Shown piece after piece: positions 20,530 to 30,001 of a stretch of DNA of 30,984 nucleotides (the stretch's first letter is position 1; each line of letters begins with the position of its first letter). The stretch lies in NCBI GenBank assembly GCA_020650975.1, contig JAIPMN010042527.1:354-31337 (forward strand), in the 5' to 3' direction. Source of the stretch: Apostichopus californicus (taxonomy: Eukaryota > Echinodermata > Holothuroidea > Aspidochirotida > Stichopodidae). Both the position numbers and the translations under genes were made by a program. Under the pieces are notes generated by a model that was not told the DNA's origin, did no database searches, and worked only from the letters and a program-made list of their open reading frames with translations.

Positions 20530-21610
20530 TCAGTCACACCCATGTGTGTAACGCTTTTGTTCCTGCTGGATAACTGAATAACAAATTGGTGGATGAATGT
20601 CATACTAATGTCATACAGATGTATCACATTGAGACAGAGGCTGCTGTTTGATAGAGGGGAAAGGTTACATGGGGTCAGGAGATGGCCAGTAGTAAAAACT
20701 CTTTAACCTCTATAACTTGATGGGGTGAGCATCAATTGAGCTCATACTTGGTATGTATTTGATCACACTTAGTTGAAAATGTTGAGGTAACCTGGAGGTC
20801 AGCGGGGGTCACTTGAGGTCAAATATATTAATAAGAATATAGATGTATAGATAACACTGAATTACTTGACAGGAAAAAATATCACAACTTTATTGGGGAA
20901 CCTTAATTAAGCTCATACCTGGTGGTATGTGTTGATCATACTTGGTCACATATGTTGCAAGGTTCATATGAGGTAAAACATGAGAACAATCACCATAGCA
21001 TGTAAGAATTATATGTTTTCTGTAATTACACTTAGGGTTCCAACACAACATTCGCTTTCTTTATCTGACCCACAAATTTTCCAGTGCTTAGATCAAAGGA
21101 GCAATTAATGTAAATGTTAATTGATTCGTCACCATCTCTGTTGGTTGGATTTATTATCCCCCTCTGTCATTCAGGAAATTCAGTATGAACTAATAAAACA
21201 GTGCTTTTGGTTGGGTTTCTTCTCGCCATCCACTGAGAGTAATAAGGGGATTGTTTCTGGGCTCCTTGAAAAGGCTTTTGCATGTGTGTGTGCACATGTG
21301 TGACGATTTGCTCATTTCTCTGTAACTCAAATTTGATGTGGCAGATGATTGTTATACTTCGTGTACAGAGGTAGCATGTAGAGAAAGAGGTTGTTATTTA
21401 CTTCAGGGAAAAGGTTGTGTGGGGTCAGGAAAGTCAGTCAGTTAGACATGGAGGTCAGCAGGGGTCTTTACAGGTCAGATATAAACAAATAACTTCATGA
21501 GAGAAACTTCAATTGACCTCATACTTTGTTATGTGTCTGAATTGAGAAACTTCAAATGAGCTCATGTGTGTATATATCTTACTCAGGTACCTTGACCAAG
21601 TTGGTTAACG
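20530..21610 (+). repeat. Type 2 tandem repeat, forward copy
   Basis: The head segment CATGTGTGTAACGC and TGCTGGATAACTGAATAAC is followed by degenerate units at about 20710, 20890, 21480 and 21540. These have the AACTTGATGGGG, GAGCTCATACTTGGTATGT and GGAGGTCAGCGGGGGTCA blocks. It has the opposite orientation to the copy at 18550-19465, and the catalytic exon 20121-20406 lies between the two. Confidence 0.6.
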
Positions 21611-21637
21611 TTTTAGCTGATCCTTTGCTTTAACATC

Positions 21638-22017
21638 AGGGTTTCCGCCAGGGGGAGGGGGATTTGTCCCCCGTAATGAAATTAAGGGAGGTATAATCCC
21701 CCTTTTTTTCCTAAGTTTAAGTTTTCTGAAATCATATTGTTTCAACTCATTCATGATATTCTAAAATATAAATGAAATAAATAAAACGGGGGTAAATTTG
21801 GACAATTTGGGAGGGATTCGGAATCGTGAATACCCAAATTAGGCGTAAATTTTCACTTCTTTAACATAAAATGATGTTGTACTATTGCAATTGACAGTGT
21901 TGGACGTCAGTAGTAGCAAAAAGACCAATTTTTTAATTTTTTTAAAATTATTTTCTTGGGGGTGGCCCCCTTTTGGTCCCCCCCCCCCCGCCTTTTAGCA
22001 ATCCTTGCGGAAACCCT
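21638..22017. mobile_element. 380-bp inverted-repeat element (AGGGTTTCCGC ends)
   Basis: Ends AGGGTTTCCGC (21638) and GCGGAAACCCT (22007-22017). The left inner flank is G-rich (GGGGGAGGGGG) and the right is C-rich (21978-21989). Extended with one base, the left end is CAGGG, as in many hAT elements. I could not align a clean target duplication (TTTAACAT and AACATTAT flanks). It carries no coding sequence; the frame at 21956-22168 is chance. Confidence 0.7.
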
Positions 22018-22741
22018 CAACATTATACCTGTTTATCTAAGGGGTTTTTATAAATACATGTTAAACCAGTTTCTTGAAAGCAGGACTAGGCATTCTAGCT
22101 ACATACCTGTTACAATTGACCGGGTAGATTCAAATGTTTGCCACTTTCACAATGTATTTACCTTATGAGTTTATGAAGTAATCACAATTCCATGTATTGA
22201 CTGGGTGCCATATACTGTATGCCATCTCAAAATTTGTCACATATATGTAATACAATTGGTAACTGAACTGGTGGTGGTTACTGTTACCAGTTTGCATGAA
22301 ATTTCTTTACAAGCATATGAGATTAAACCTGTTGCATGGGGCAGGGAAACAACCCAATAGAACTGGCAGGTTTTTTTTTCTGCACAAATCATGAATAGCA
22401 CACAAGCCACGTTGAAATGGTATTAGACAGATTATTAGGTGCATGTTAAAATGCTCATACAGTGACTGACAAGAATCAACAAATGAAAACTGCCATTGAG
22501 TTCCAAATGATGGCATATTAATTAAGATAGCCCTGTGACTGATCTATGTTTATTTTGTTCAGTGAATATATTGTATATAGGATGCTATCATCTACTAAAA
22601 TTAGACCATTTTAGTTTTAATGAATCAATTTCACATTCACAACCTTCTTAAACTGTTGGCACACAGATTAAATAATATTGTTGGTGGGTCACACTTCAGA
22701 TAAATCAGCCTAGGTGATTTTAGACAAAAGCCACTTCTCAC
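22018..22741. other. Intron stretch searched for the first-Asp exon
   Basis: I looked here and in 20407-21637, on the minus strand, for an exon encoding the expected 'W H I/L D' motif of the DDE core and did not find it. The frame at 22307-22516 has no family features. Confidence 0.4.
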
Positions 22742-22872
22742 CTTCTGGATGAACCCTATGAAGCGAATCACGTAATCTTTGTCGCTGAACAGTTATTTCC
22801 TTTGAGGATAGCAGGCCCAGAACCATCTTTTTTCCATAGTTTGGATTTTTAGTCACAGCTGCAGCTAAGGGT
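22742..22872 (-). CDS. Integrase-core gene exon between HTH and DDE core
   Basis: The acceptor (minus strand) is TTTCTTGCAG and the donor GAAG|GTGAGA. The 131-nt exon encodes PLAAAVTKNPNYGKKMVLGL, then 'ITVQRQRLRDSLHRVHPE'. The family pattern 'P..G.+M..G.L...G..+...R+R.S+.R..P.G' is matched well. The lead-in phase needs two bases that the HTH exon does not supply, so a short exon is missing between them. No internal lesion. Confidence 0.82.
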
Positions 22873-23410
22873 CTGCAAGAAAGAATGACACACAAACATA
22901 TGAAAAATCTACTAATTCTCTCTCTGTTAATTGTTGTGATTTGTTAATCTATTAGGCGGACTAAAAAATATTTTTGTTTTGGGGGCCACCTCCCTTTTCA
23001 TTTATTTTTTTAATGTCAGAATTCTCTGTCAGATAGATAAGAAAAAAGGCTTGGAGTCTGCCACTGTGTATTCGCTGTGGAATGTGAATATATGATTTCA
23101 CTCATGTCTACATGATCGTTCGGTATTCTTTTACAGCATTCTCGTATTCAAACTCGTAGCCTATAACATACATAAACTTTCCTACACCGTGCCGCGCCAG
23201 GTGCCAGCAAAATATTATCAGTGCCATACAGTGTATCATTCAATCGTGCTAATGTGAAGTATCAGCCGCATTCGACTTATCCGGTAATAGAAATGACAGA
23301 TCTAACAGTAACACTCCCGTAACCACAACTGATGTGATAATCTATTCGAAACCCCCAAGATTGAGTGAGAACCCTGTGGCTGTAGCCTTAGTACTACTAG
23401 CAAGTGGCCT
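22873..23410. other. Intron stretch with nothing recognised
   Basis: Expected to hold a short linker exon by phase reasoning. None was identified by eye. Confidence 0.4.
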
Positions 23411-23413
23411 ATA

Positions 23414-23775
23414 ATCCTTATCGCAAATAGGAAGAGGGAGCTTTCATAATTGCATTCTGGGAAGGATTACTCCGAACATTGTCCGTTCCATTGATCTTAT
23501 CGTAGCCAGGCAATGTGAAAACATTCCACGATCAGCTGATATGACTACTAGGGCCTAGAATGTTTACCGACCACTATGGATCAAAGAAAAGCCGCAAATT
23601 TTCTCAGTCAGTCAAAAGAAACCTACGCTAACAATTTTTGGGAGAAAGTAACCGAACGTAACAGGCGACAGTAAATTTTCACGATATTTTTTTCATTTGT
23701 GTATGGGGCCACGCCGTACAATTCTGAATATTCCCTCCCAAGATGCTATGTGGTCTCCTATTTGCGATAGGTCCT
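23414..23775. repeat. Possible MITE with TATCGCAAATAGGA ends
   Basis: TATCGCAAATAGGA at about 23419 and its inverse TCCTATTTGCGATA at about 23757 are 14-bp perfect inverted repeats about 350 bp apart. The interior is non-coding. No target duplication was confirmed. Confidence 0.45.
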
Positions 23776-23789
23776 AAGTTCTATCGTAA

Positions 23790-23870
23790 GGCCAAATAGC
23801 CTAGGCCTAGGCTATACATACACTAACGTTAGGCCTATGCTAGCCTAACTTAGCCTAGGCATAGCCTACT
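23790..23870. repeat. TAGGCCTA low-complexity tract
   Basis: Overlapping TAGCCTAGGCCTAGGC, TTAGGCCTATGC and TAGCCTAAC words in both orientations. Tracts of this type are frequent in echinoderm and hemichordate DNA (from memory). Another lies at 26640-26725. Confidence 0.6.
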
Positions 23871-23873
23871 TAC

Positions 23874-24023
23874 CCGTGACTTGGCCACATATGTCTTTTT
23901 TATTAGATTGTGTGCCTTCCTCATGTTAGTTACCGTCTTCATAGACACCCCCATACTTTCAGCTATCGTGACATTAGAATGACCAAGCCCAATCAGATGG
24001 GCTAGCTGTTCATTCGCCGCCAT
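23874..24023 (-). CDS. First coding exon of the integrase gene, helix-turn-helix
   Basis: The ATG at 24023-24021 starts 50 codons ending at a good donor, CGG|GTAAGT. The product runs MAANEQLAHLIGLGHSNVTI, then AESMGVSMKTVTNMRKAH and a basic tail. 'I..LG.S...IAE..GVS..TV..' is a typical helix-turn-helix of the type found at the N-terminus of DDE transposases and integrases. This start is chosen because it sits in a CpG-containing region with no upstream in-frame start needed, and because ATGGCGGC around a start codon is a common initiator-like context. Confidence 0.78.
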
Positions 24024-24180
24024 TATTTTGCAGTTAGTGTCATCAAATCATGGTTCAGTTAGTTAGCTGTGTGCGCACGTACGTATGGAATAAACATAAA
24101 AGTCCCGCCTCCGTCAAATCGCGATGCGCTTGCGTGTTATACAAGAGTGCGCATTCCTATGGGCAGCGTATTTAACATAA
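24024..24180 (-). promoter_or_regulatory. Promoter-like region of the integrase gene
   Basis: CpG-containing stretch just upstream of the HTH exon. On the minus strand it shows GGAGGCGGGAC (GC-box like) and CGCAAGCGCATCGCG (NRF1-like), as well as the ATGGCGGC (YY1-like) core at the start codon. No clear TATA box. The motif calls are by eye. Confidence 0.45.
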
Positions 24181-24186
24181 GTAAAG

Positions 24187-24600
24187 AAAATCAAAGGAGG
24201 CAACAAAATAGAACGAGGCAACGAAATCAAAGGAGGCAACGAAATCAAAGGAGACGACGAAATCGAAGGAGTCAACAAAATCGAACGAGGCAACAAAACC
24301 AAAGGAGGCAACGAAATAGAACGAAGAAGCGAAATCGAAGGAGGCAATGAATTAGAACGAGGCAACGAAATAGAAGGAGACAATGAAATCAAAGGAAACA
24401 ACGAAATAGAACGAGTCAGCAAAGTAGAAGGAGACAACGAAATAGAACGAGGCAGCAAAATAGAAGGAGGAAACGAAATCAAAGGAGGCGACGAAACAGG
24501 AGGCATCCAAATTTGGGGAGACGAAATTGAAGGAGCCTGCAACGAAATAAAGGGAGGCAACGAAATAGGAGGCGAAATCGATCGAGGCAACGAAATGCGT
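24187..24600. repeat. 18-bp minisatellite, about 22 units
   Basis: The unit consensus is GAAATCAAAGGAGGCAAC, with ATAGAACGA alternating for ATCAAAGGA. Irregular units are 30, 21 and 12 bp, all multiples of three. The + strand is strongly purine-rich. Reading in phase with the unit, the frame from 24181 to the TAG at 24619-24621 is open for 146 codons (EIKGGN-like repeats) but has no ATG near its start. Open frames on the minus strand (24114-24590, 24352-24684) are the same array read backwards. I regard it as non-coding. Confidence 0.85.
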
Positions 24601-24621
24601 TGCGCTTTTGGCGTTCCATAG

Positions 24622-26640
24622 AAAACGGAACAAATACATCACTGCTTCTCCTTCATTGACTTTTGTTCGGTATAGTACACACAACAGGTGCAGGAAGGAT
24701 GTGCAGCAGGAATGTTATAACAATTCCGGACTGCGGGGTGGTAAGTTATACACTATAAACAGTTGCAGCGTGAATATACTCGAACTCGGGGGTACTATTG
24801 GGCCATTATTTTGTATTCAGTATTATTTTAGCGGTATTCAAGGTTTGTTTCGGATGTACTTGGTATTTCGATATCTTCGTTAATGGCAGGTGTCACTGCT
24901 CCCCTCACCAGCAGGCAATAGTGCTAACTTTGTTAATTAAGGCAAGGATAACAGGTAGGTACTTGACTCCATAAAGAACTCGGACATGTGGGTGTATAGA
25001 ACAGAAAAATATATTGATACAATTACCGACTGAAACACCCCTTCACGTAATTCACACCTTGACATAAATCACAAAATAGGGAATGATAGAATTATAACAT
25101 AGGAAAGTCTACAAATTAAGAAACTTCATATCTTTTCACGTCCTCTGATACTTAAAGTTCAAATGACAATTTCAATCCAAAAGTTCGGTGAGCTTCAGAT
25201 CGCTGTCACTGTTTAACCAACTCCCGTCTTTTGTGCCACGCCCTCTTTAGGCCAGCGCCCCTTGTCCCTCAGTCTCCGCTGATGATGGTCGAGAACCGCA
25301 GGGTACAAAATACGTTAACTTGTATTATGTTTGTAATACGAACCCTAACCACAGTGAATCTTCCTGCAGATGTGAATTTCCCTTTGGGATATTGAAAACG
25401 CATAACACAGAATAACATAAATAATAACACAAACCCACCACCAAGTCTTAAATAATCATAAGGCTCACAATTCTATAATGCCCCCACTAACTGCTCCAAT
25501 ACAACACTTACTATATACATACTATCTGTACCCCTAGGGCAGCTTCATATGACCAGGATTATTGTAGAACATAATTAGTTTAACAAGTTCACTTTCTGTA
25601 TCTAAAATATCATGGCATACCCCAAGACACAATTCTCTCTAAAGTGATCCTTGATTGCATTATTTTGTAACACATTTTATTAGGTATTAATGACATATCC
25701 CCAAGGCTTGAGCCAAAGATACCAAGGTCGGGATACGAACCCCCCCCCCCCAATAACAGGGACACTTCAATAAGCAATCAAAAGAATAAATACATTCTAA
25801 TACCTTCAATCATTATTCCCCACATGTTTTTAACAAGAATAATGTGACTTACTTCATACTGGGCTTTGACTTGCTCCCGCTCTCCAGGTGCAGACTGGCG
25901 CCACGATACTTCCACACATAACCGGTTACTGGTCCATTAACTCATGTGGTCACAATAAATAATATATGGTTTTTGCTTATAAAATATTGGCCTCGCAGGC
26001 TAAGCTTCAAGCCTTAATACAACTTAGTGCCCTCACAGGGTCTTACCACAACAGCAAAAATAACCAACACACCACGCCCACAGAGGACACAGCTAGGCTT
26101 GTACAACTGTACCTTTTAAACCCTGGGAGTCAAGTCAGGAATATTCTCCAACTCTGAAATGAATGCATACCATGTACTGCCCGACCATTACATAACACAA
26201 AACAAGATACAAACAAGACAAATATGCAGGACACAAAGGGATAAAGCTTCTACCTTCAAGTCAGGCTCAATCTAGCTTTTGCCATTCGGAGTCACTCAAG
26301 TGATACATAAGGCAAAACAATAGGGACTAGTATCTGCTGTGACAGCAGGTTTCAATACCGTCGGTGTGGATATCAAAGAAAAACGGTTTATCGGATATAT
26401 CGATTTACCGACGCACCCTACAGTGAAGTCACACGTACTTATTAATATTTGATTGATAAATGTGATGCTTTGTGTTGAACATCTTTGTGAAACTGCAGTT
26501 GTGGGCATGGGCCCACGCAGCCATCATACCTCAATTATTTAGCATATCATAACCTGGGCTTAACCCATAGCTGACCAACTCCCACTAAATTTATAGTCCT
26601 AACCCAGCCAGAACCACTTTTCTTTCATTGTTAGCGTTAC
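24622..26640. other. Non-coding region upstream of the integrase gene
   Basis: No gene is supported. It contains a poly-C tract at about 25740-25752 and a palindromic CGGTAAATCGATATATCCG patch (minus strand, about 26393-26411) that looks like a MITE fragment. Frames at 25966-26157 and 26296-26508 have no family features. Confidence 0.45.
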
Positions 26641-26729
26641 TAGGCCGACCCATGCAAAGCGAAGTAGCCTAGGCCTAGAACCAATGGTAATGATTTGTAA
26701 GGCTGAACTAGGCTTAGCCTAGGCTTTTC

Positions 26730-28026
26730 GGTTCCTTGCTTCAGCAAAAGGAACCTATGTAGTCAGGTTGGCGTGTGTGTGGGTCTGTCTGTGTGTGCGT
26801 CTGTGACACTTGCTTGGGTACACTGTAACTCAACAATGGAAAGTTGGACTTAACTCAAACTTGGTATATAGATCCGCCATAGTGAGAAGGTGTGCCATAT
26901 TGTTTGTGGTGCATGTTAAGGTCATTAAAGGTCAGTTTCAGGCCAAAAACCCAAAATATTTAAACTGCAATAACTCCCCGTGCCAATGTGCGACAAGGTT
27001 GATATTTTGGGAGAAGTTGTGAACTGGTTAGGGGAACATTTTTAAACTTAACATTCATGTGATCCAAGGTCACCAAAGGTCAATTAATGTTAAAAAAGAA
27101 GTATTTTTCCGAAAACTTGAGAACGAATTGTCCGTTAGGGTTGAGAGTTGCTTCAAGGTAATCCAATTGTCGACCCGCATCTGGGTGACCCTTGACCTCA
27201 ATTTGACCTATGGTGACCTTTAAGTGCTTTGGGGATTTTTACAGTTTCGATGCTATTTTCAGATGTCAAAGGTACCTTCTGATCATAAATGTCAATAGGT
27301 TGACCCGTGTGACCTTTGTGTGTGAAGTTATACACGGTCAAAGTTAATTTTCAGACATTTAATGCAATAACTTCCAGTGCCAAGGTGTGACACGGTTGAT
27401 ATTCTGGGACAAGTTGCAAATGGTATAGGGGTACATTGAAACTTAACGGTCATGTGATCCGAGGTCATCAAAGGTCAATTAATGTTTAAAAACTAGTATT
27501 TTGGGGGAGAAAATGGGGGAAAAAATGTTTTAATTTACAGAGTTTTTATTCTCTATTGGTCTGACCGATCAAAAATGTCAATGGGTTCACCCCCGGGTGA
27601 CCTCTGTGTGTGAAGTTATGCAAGTTCAAAGTTAATGTTTAGACATTTAATGCAATTAACTCCCAGTGGTAGGGTCTGACACGATTGATATTTTGGGACA
27701 AGTTGTAAATGGGGTGGTGGAACATTTTCAAACTTAACTGTCATGTGATCTGAGGTCACCAATGTTATCATATCTGTTGACCCGCTTGTAGGTGACGTTA
27801 TATTTCTTACATTTTCAAAGCCGTATTCAGATCTCAAAAGTGCCTTCCGATCAAAAATGTTATCACAATTTGTGATCACAAAAGTGTTGGCTATAGTGTT
27901 GGTTACTTTATGGGTACATGTAGGACCACAATTACTTGGACAATTTGAGCCCAATCTTGCTATAATAATATTATGTGCATTGTCATATACCCCTACGCAA
28001 GGAACCACGGTGCCCTTGGGCTCTTT
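26730..28026 (+). repeat. Hairpin-headed tandem repeat, type 2/3, complete copy
   Basis: It starts with the hairpin GGTTCCTTGCTTCAGC then AAAAGGAACC, then TATGTAGTCAGG, a GT-rich stretch and ACTGTAACTCAACAATGG. Three body units recur at about 26956, 27358 and 27645; each has 'TTTAA.TGCAATAACT', GACA(A/C)GGTTGATATT, GGGA(C/G)AAGTTG and 'CATGTGATC.GAGGTCA'. It ends GCAAGGAACC (27997-28006), an exact 10-bp inverse of the start, plus GTGCCCTTGGGCTCTT. DR4-type AGGTCA pairs lie at 27067-27082 and 27462-27477. The minus-strand frame 27616-28008 is repeat sequence. Confidence 0.75.
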
Positions 28027-28218
28027 CTATTTAATTTAGGGCCTACAACTGAAGAGCTAGGGGTGCTAGGCTAGTAATAGTATAAACCACATTCGCGAAG
28101 TTCTGCTTGTACTACGACATAACCTAGTGATACTACTAGTACTATACTACTACTAGTTTGCTATTTCAAATAAACGTAAACTACGTACAATCTGACTCGC
28201 AGTGACAGCCTAGCTTAC

Positions 28219-28331
28219 CTAAAGTTAAAGTAACGACCGTTACACTGATGGCAAATAACTGAATTAACGACGTTTGCCTTGTAGCAGTTCTCATTACATA
28301 AAAGGAATACAATGTTGTCCCAGTCCAGTTT
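28219..28331 (-). CDS. Possible Cys-rich 5' exon, unrecognised
   Basis: The minus-strand frame KLDWDNIVFLLCNENCYKAN then VVNSVICHQCNGRYFNF ends at a good donor AG|GTAAGC. Spacing C-x3-C-x10-C-x2-C looks like a zinc-binding knuckle pair. Just upstream are a TGA in this frame and an ATG in a neighbouring frame, overlapping at a run of four A, so a one-base difference would decide the start. A TATAAAA (28389-28383) lies about 50 bp above that ATG. No downstream exons were identified. Confidence 0.3.
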
Positions 28332-28905
28332 TCATAGAATCAAAGTGTAATCACTTGACAGAAAGTCCGCGAAAGAATGTTGTTTTATAGCAGACGGATG
28401 TGCAGTCGATCTACGCGCGCGAGCCACATGATCGATAGAAGGGAAATATGTATCATTAAGGCGTTACTATCATATCTAAGCCAATGGACATTAACAAGGT
28501 GATTTTATCGACATTTCAAGCTACCCTCAGCTCGAGAAAAGTCGGGGTCTAATAGAAAATAGGCTACCCTCAACTGGAGTTTGAAAGCAAAATACATAAG
28601 CGTCAAATCCCCGTTCCAAGATATGGTTAATTCAGTGCACTGAGCTGGAGCTAATGCTACAACCCCTGATCAATAGAACCGTTGTACTGCAAAGAGTGCA
28701 CCTTTTTTGCACGCAAAGTAAGGCTTCCAAGCCGTTCAAGCCAATGTAAATATTTTAAACTTTTAGTTGCTACGGATGCCCATAAGCTCATTTCCAAGTG
28801 TGAATAGCCTCCTTTTCGTATGAGGCGTAACACATGTTATCTGGTAGGCTGGTCGGTGGGAGATACGGTAGCTTATAAAACAAGGTTTCCACAATTTAGC
28901 GTCTG
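28332..28905. other. Spacer with nothing further recognised
   Basis: Apart from the TATA-like box and the CpG patch near 28415, no repeat family, RNA gene or coding segment is seen. Confidence 0.4.
28383..28389 (-). promoter_or_regulatory. Candidate TATA box
   Basis: TATAAAA on the minus strand, at a plausible distance from the possible Cys-rich exon. CpG words (TACGCGCGCGAG at 28412) lie just upstream. It is supported only by position and sequence. Confidence 0.3.
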
Positions 28906-28939
28906 CTAACCCCGAATGACCTTTGACCTCCCTTCTTGA

Positions 28940-29740
28940 GTAGTAATTGACTGGGTCATAAGGAAAACTGTAGAGGGTGACAGAACTGGAATCCGATGGA
29001 ACTTCACAACCATGCTGGAGGACCTCGACTTCGCAGATGATCTCGCCCTTCTATCCTCAGCAATGAATCACCTTCAACACAAGACAACCAAACTGGAAGA
29101 CAATGCAGCCAAAGTTGGACTTAAACTCAATGGCAAGAAATGCAAAGTCATGAAAGCCAACAGCAAGACTGATGACAAATTGAAGGTCAGAGTGAACGAA
29201 GTGGAAGAGGTAGAGAGCTTTACCTATCTTGCTGCAAGTGTTTGAAAGGACGATGGAGGTACAGCAGATGTCAAGAAGAGAATAGCCTTGGCCAGCGCAT
29301 AGATGAAGCGGCTATCAAACATCTGGCAAGCCAGCGACATCAGCAGAAAAACAAAAGCCTCCCTTTTCATGAGCCTTGTCTTATCAGTCCTACTTTATGG
29401 ATGCGAGACTTGGAAACTGACAAAAGGAGAGGAAAAGAAACTTGACATCTCCCAGACCAAATGTCTAAGGAGGATTTACAAGATCAGATGGCAACAGCAC
29501 GTCTCAAATAAGACAGTTCTAGAGATGGCAGGGGCAGAGAAGATTAGCGAGGAGGTGAGGAGATGGAAATGGATCGGCCATGTGCTGAGGAAAAACAAAA
29601 ATGACGACTGTGCTTGTGGCCCTTGGATGGACACCTGAAGGAAGAAGGAAAATAAGCCGCCCGAAAACCACGTGGCGACGCATGGTGGAGGTGGAGCGTA
29701 GAGACCCTATAGTAGGAGAGATAGGCCAACTGAATTCATG
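28940..29740 (+). pseudogene. Non-LTR retrotransposon reverse-transcriptase fragment
   Basis: The frame runs VVIDWVIRKTVEGDRTGIRW, then LEDLDFADDLALLS (the catalytic 'FADD' box at 29030-29041), LKLNGKKCKVMKAN and VESFTYLAASV. The same frame continues through TGA (29243-29245) and TAG (about 29300) into KRLSNIWQASDISRKTKASL, then LVLSVLLYGCETW, KCLRRIYKIRW and RRWKWIGHVLRKNKNDD. A frameshift near 29610-29635 moves to ALGWTPEGRR and 'RPKTTWRRMVE'. This is the RT palm end, thumb and C-terminal part of a LINE ORF2. The 5' end is lost near 28940. The clade is not assigned. Confidence 0.9.
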
Positions 29741-29875
29741 TGTGCCATTTTGGGGCCAGATATCGAAGCGCCCTCATTTTTATGTATACTTTATGTACGT
29801 AAACTTACAAGGTTAATATGGATATATATGTCATAAATACGTCACACACAAGAAATTTGAGATACAGTCAACCAG

Positions 29876-29881
29876 TTTATT
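29876..29881 (-). terminator. Candidate polyadenylation signal of the P-element-like pseudogene
   Basis: AATAAA on the minus strand, about 120 bp after the terminal TAA at 30002. This spacing would suit the 3' end of the element's transcript. Confidence 0.4.
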
Positions 29882-30001
29882 ACATCAAAGCCATCATTTT
29901 GCGTGCAATATGCATACACATAGCTAGTGTCTTTGAACCACAGCTCTCATTGCTACACTCTTACTGCTGAAACTGTTTGTTTTTACATGATGAGAGGTCA
30001 C

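Larger units (their letters stand above)
14551..24023 (-). pseudogene. HTH plus DDE integrase-core protein gene, probably disabled
   Basis: A multi-exon minus-strand gene: 24023-23874 (helix-turn-helix), 22872-22742, 20406-20121 (DDE core), 17104-16862 and 14757-14551. The last three join in phase 0 throughout. It belongs, from memory, to an animal integrase-core family (fish, amphioxus, cnidarians, echinoderms) marked by 'RWRFVVHGGIDGFSR' and '[11 protein letters not shown]'. DDE integrases cut and join DNA strands using three acidic residues; what the animal host-gene members do is not settled. The second Asp (20258-20256) and the Glu (20147-20145) are 36 residues apart, near the classical 35. 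The exon with the first Asp (expected 'LWHIDGNHKL') was not found between 22741 and 20407. A TAA at 20270-20268 breaks the core. Phases also imply a missing short exon between 23874 and 22872. Confidence 0.75.

Noticed and set aside
24114..24590. 158-codon minus-strand frame, Ser/Pro/Leu rich, and the 110-codon frame beside it
   Set aside because: Both are the 18-bp minisatellite read in reverse. An array with a unit divisible by three and no stop words is open in several frames by construction.
25893..25912. TGGCGCCACGATAC as a retroviral or LTR-type primer binding site
   Set aside because: No paired LTRs, polypurine tract or gag/pol sequence is seen on either side, and the match to a tRNA 3' end could not be verified.
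27616..28008. 130-codon minus-strand frame with several cysteines
   Set aside because: It sits entirely inside tandem repeat units that recur at 26956 and 27358, where the frame is not kept.
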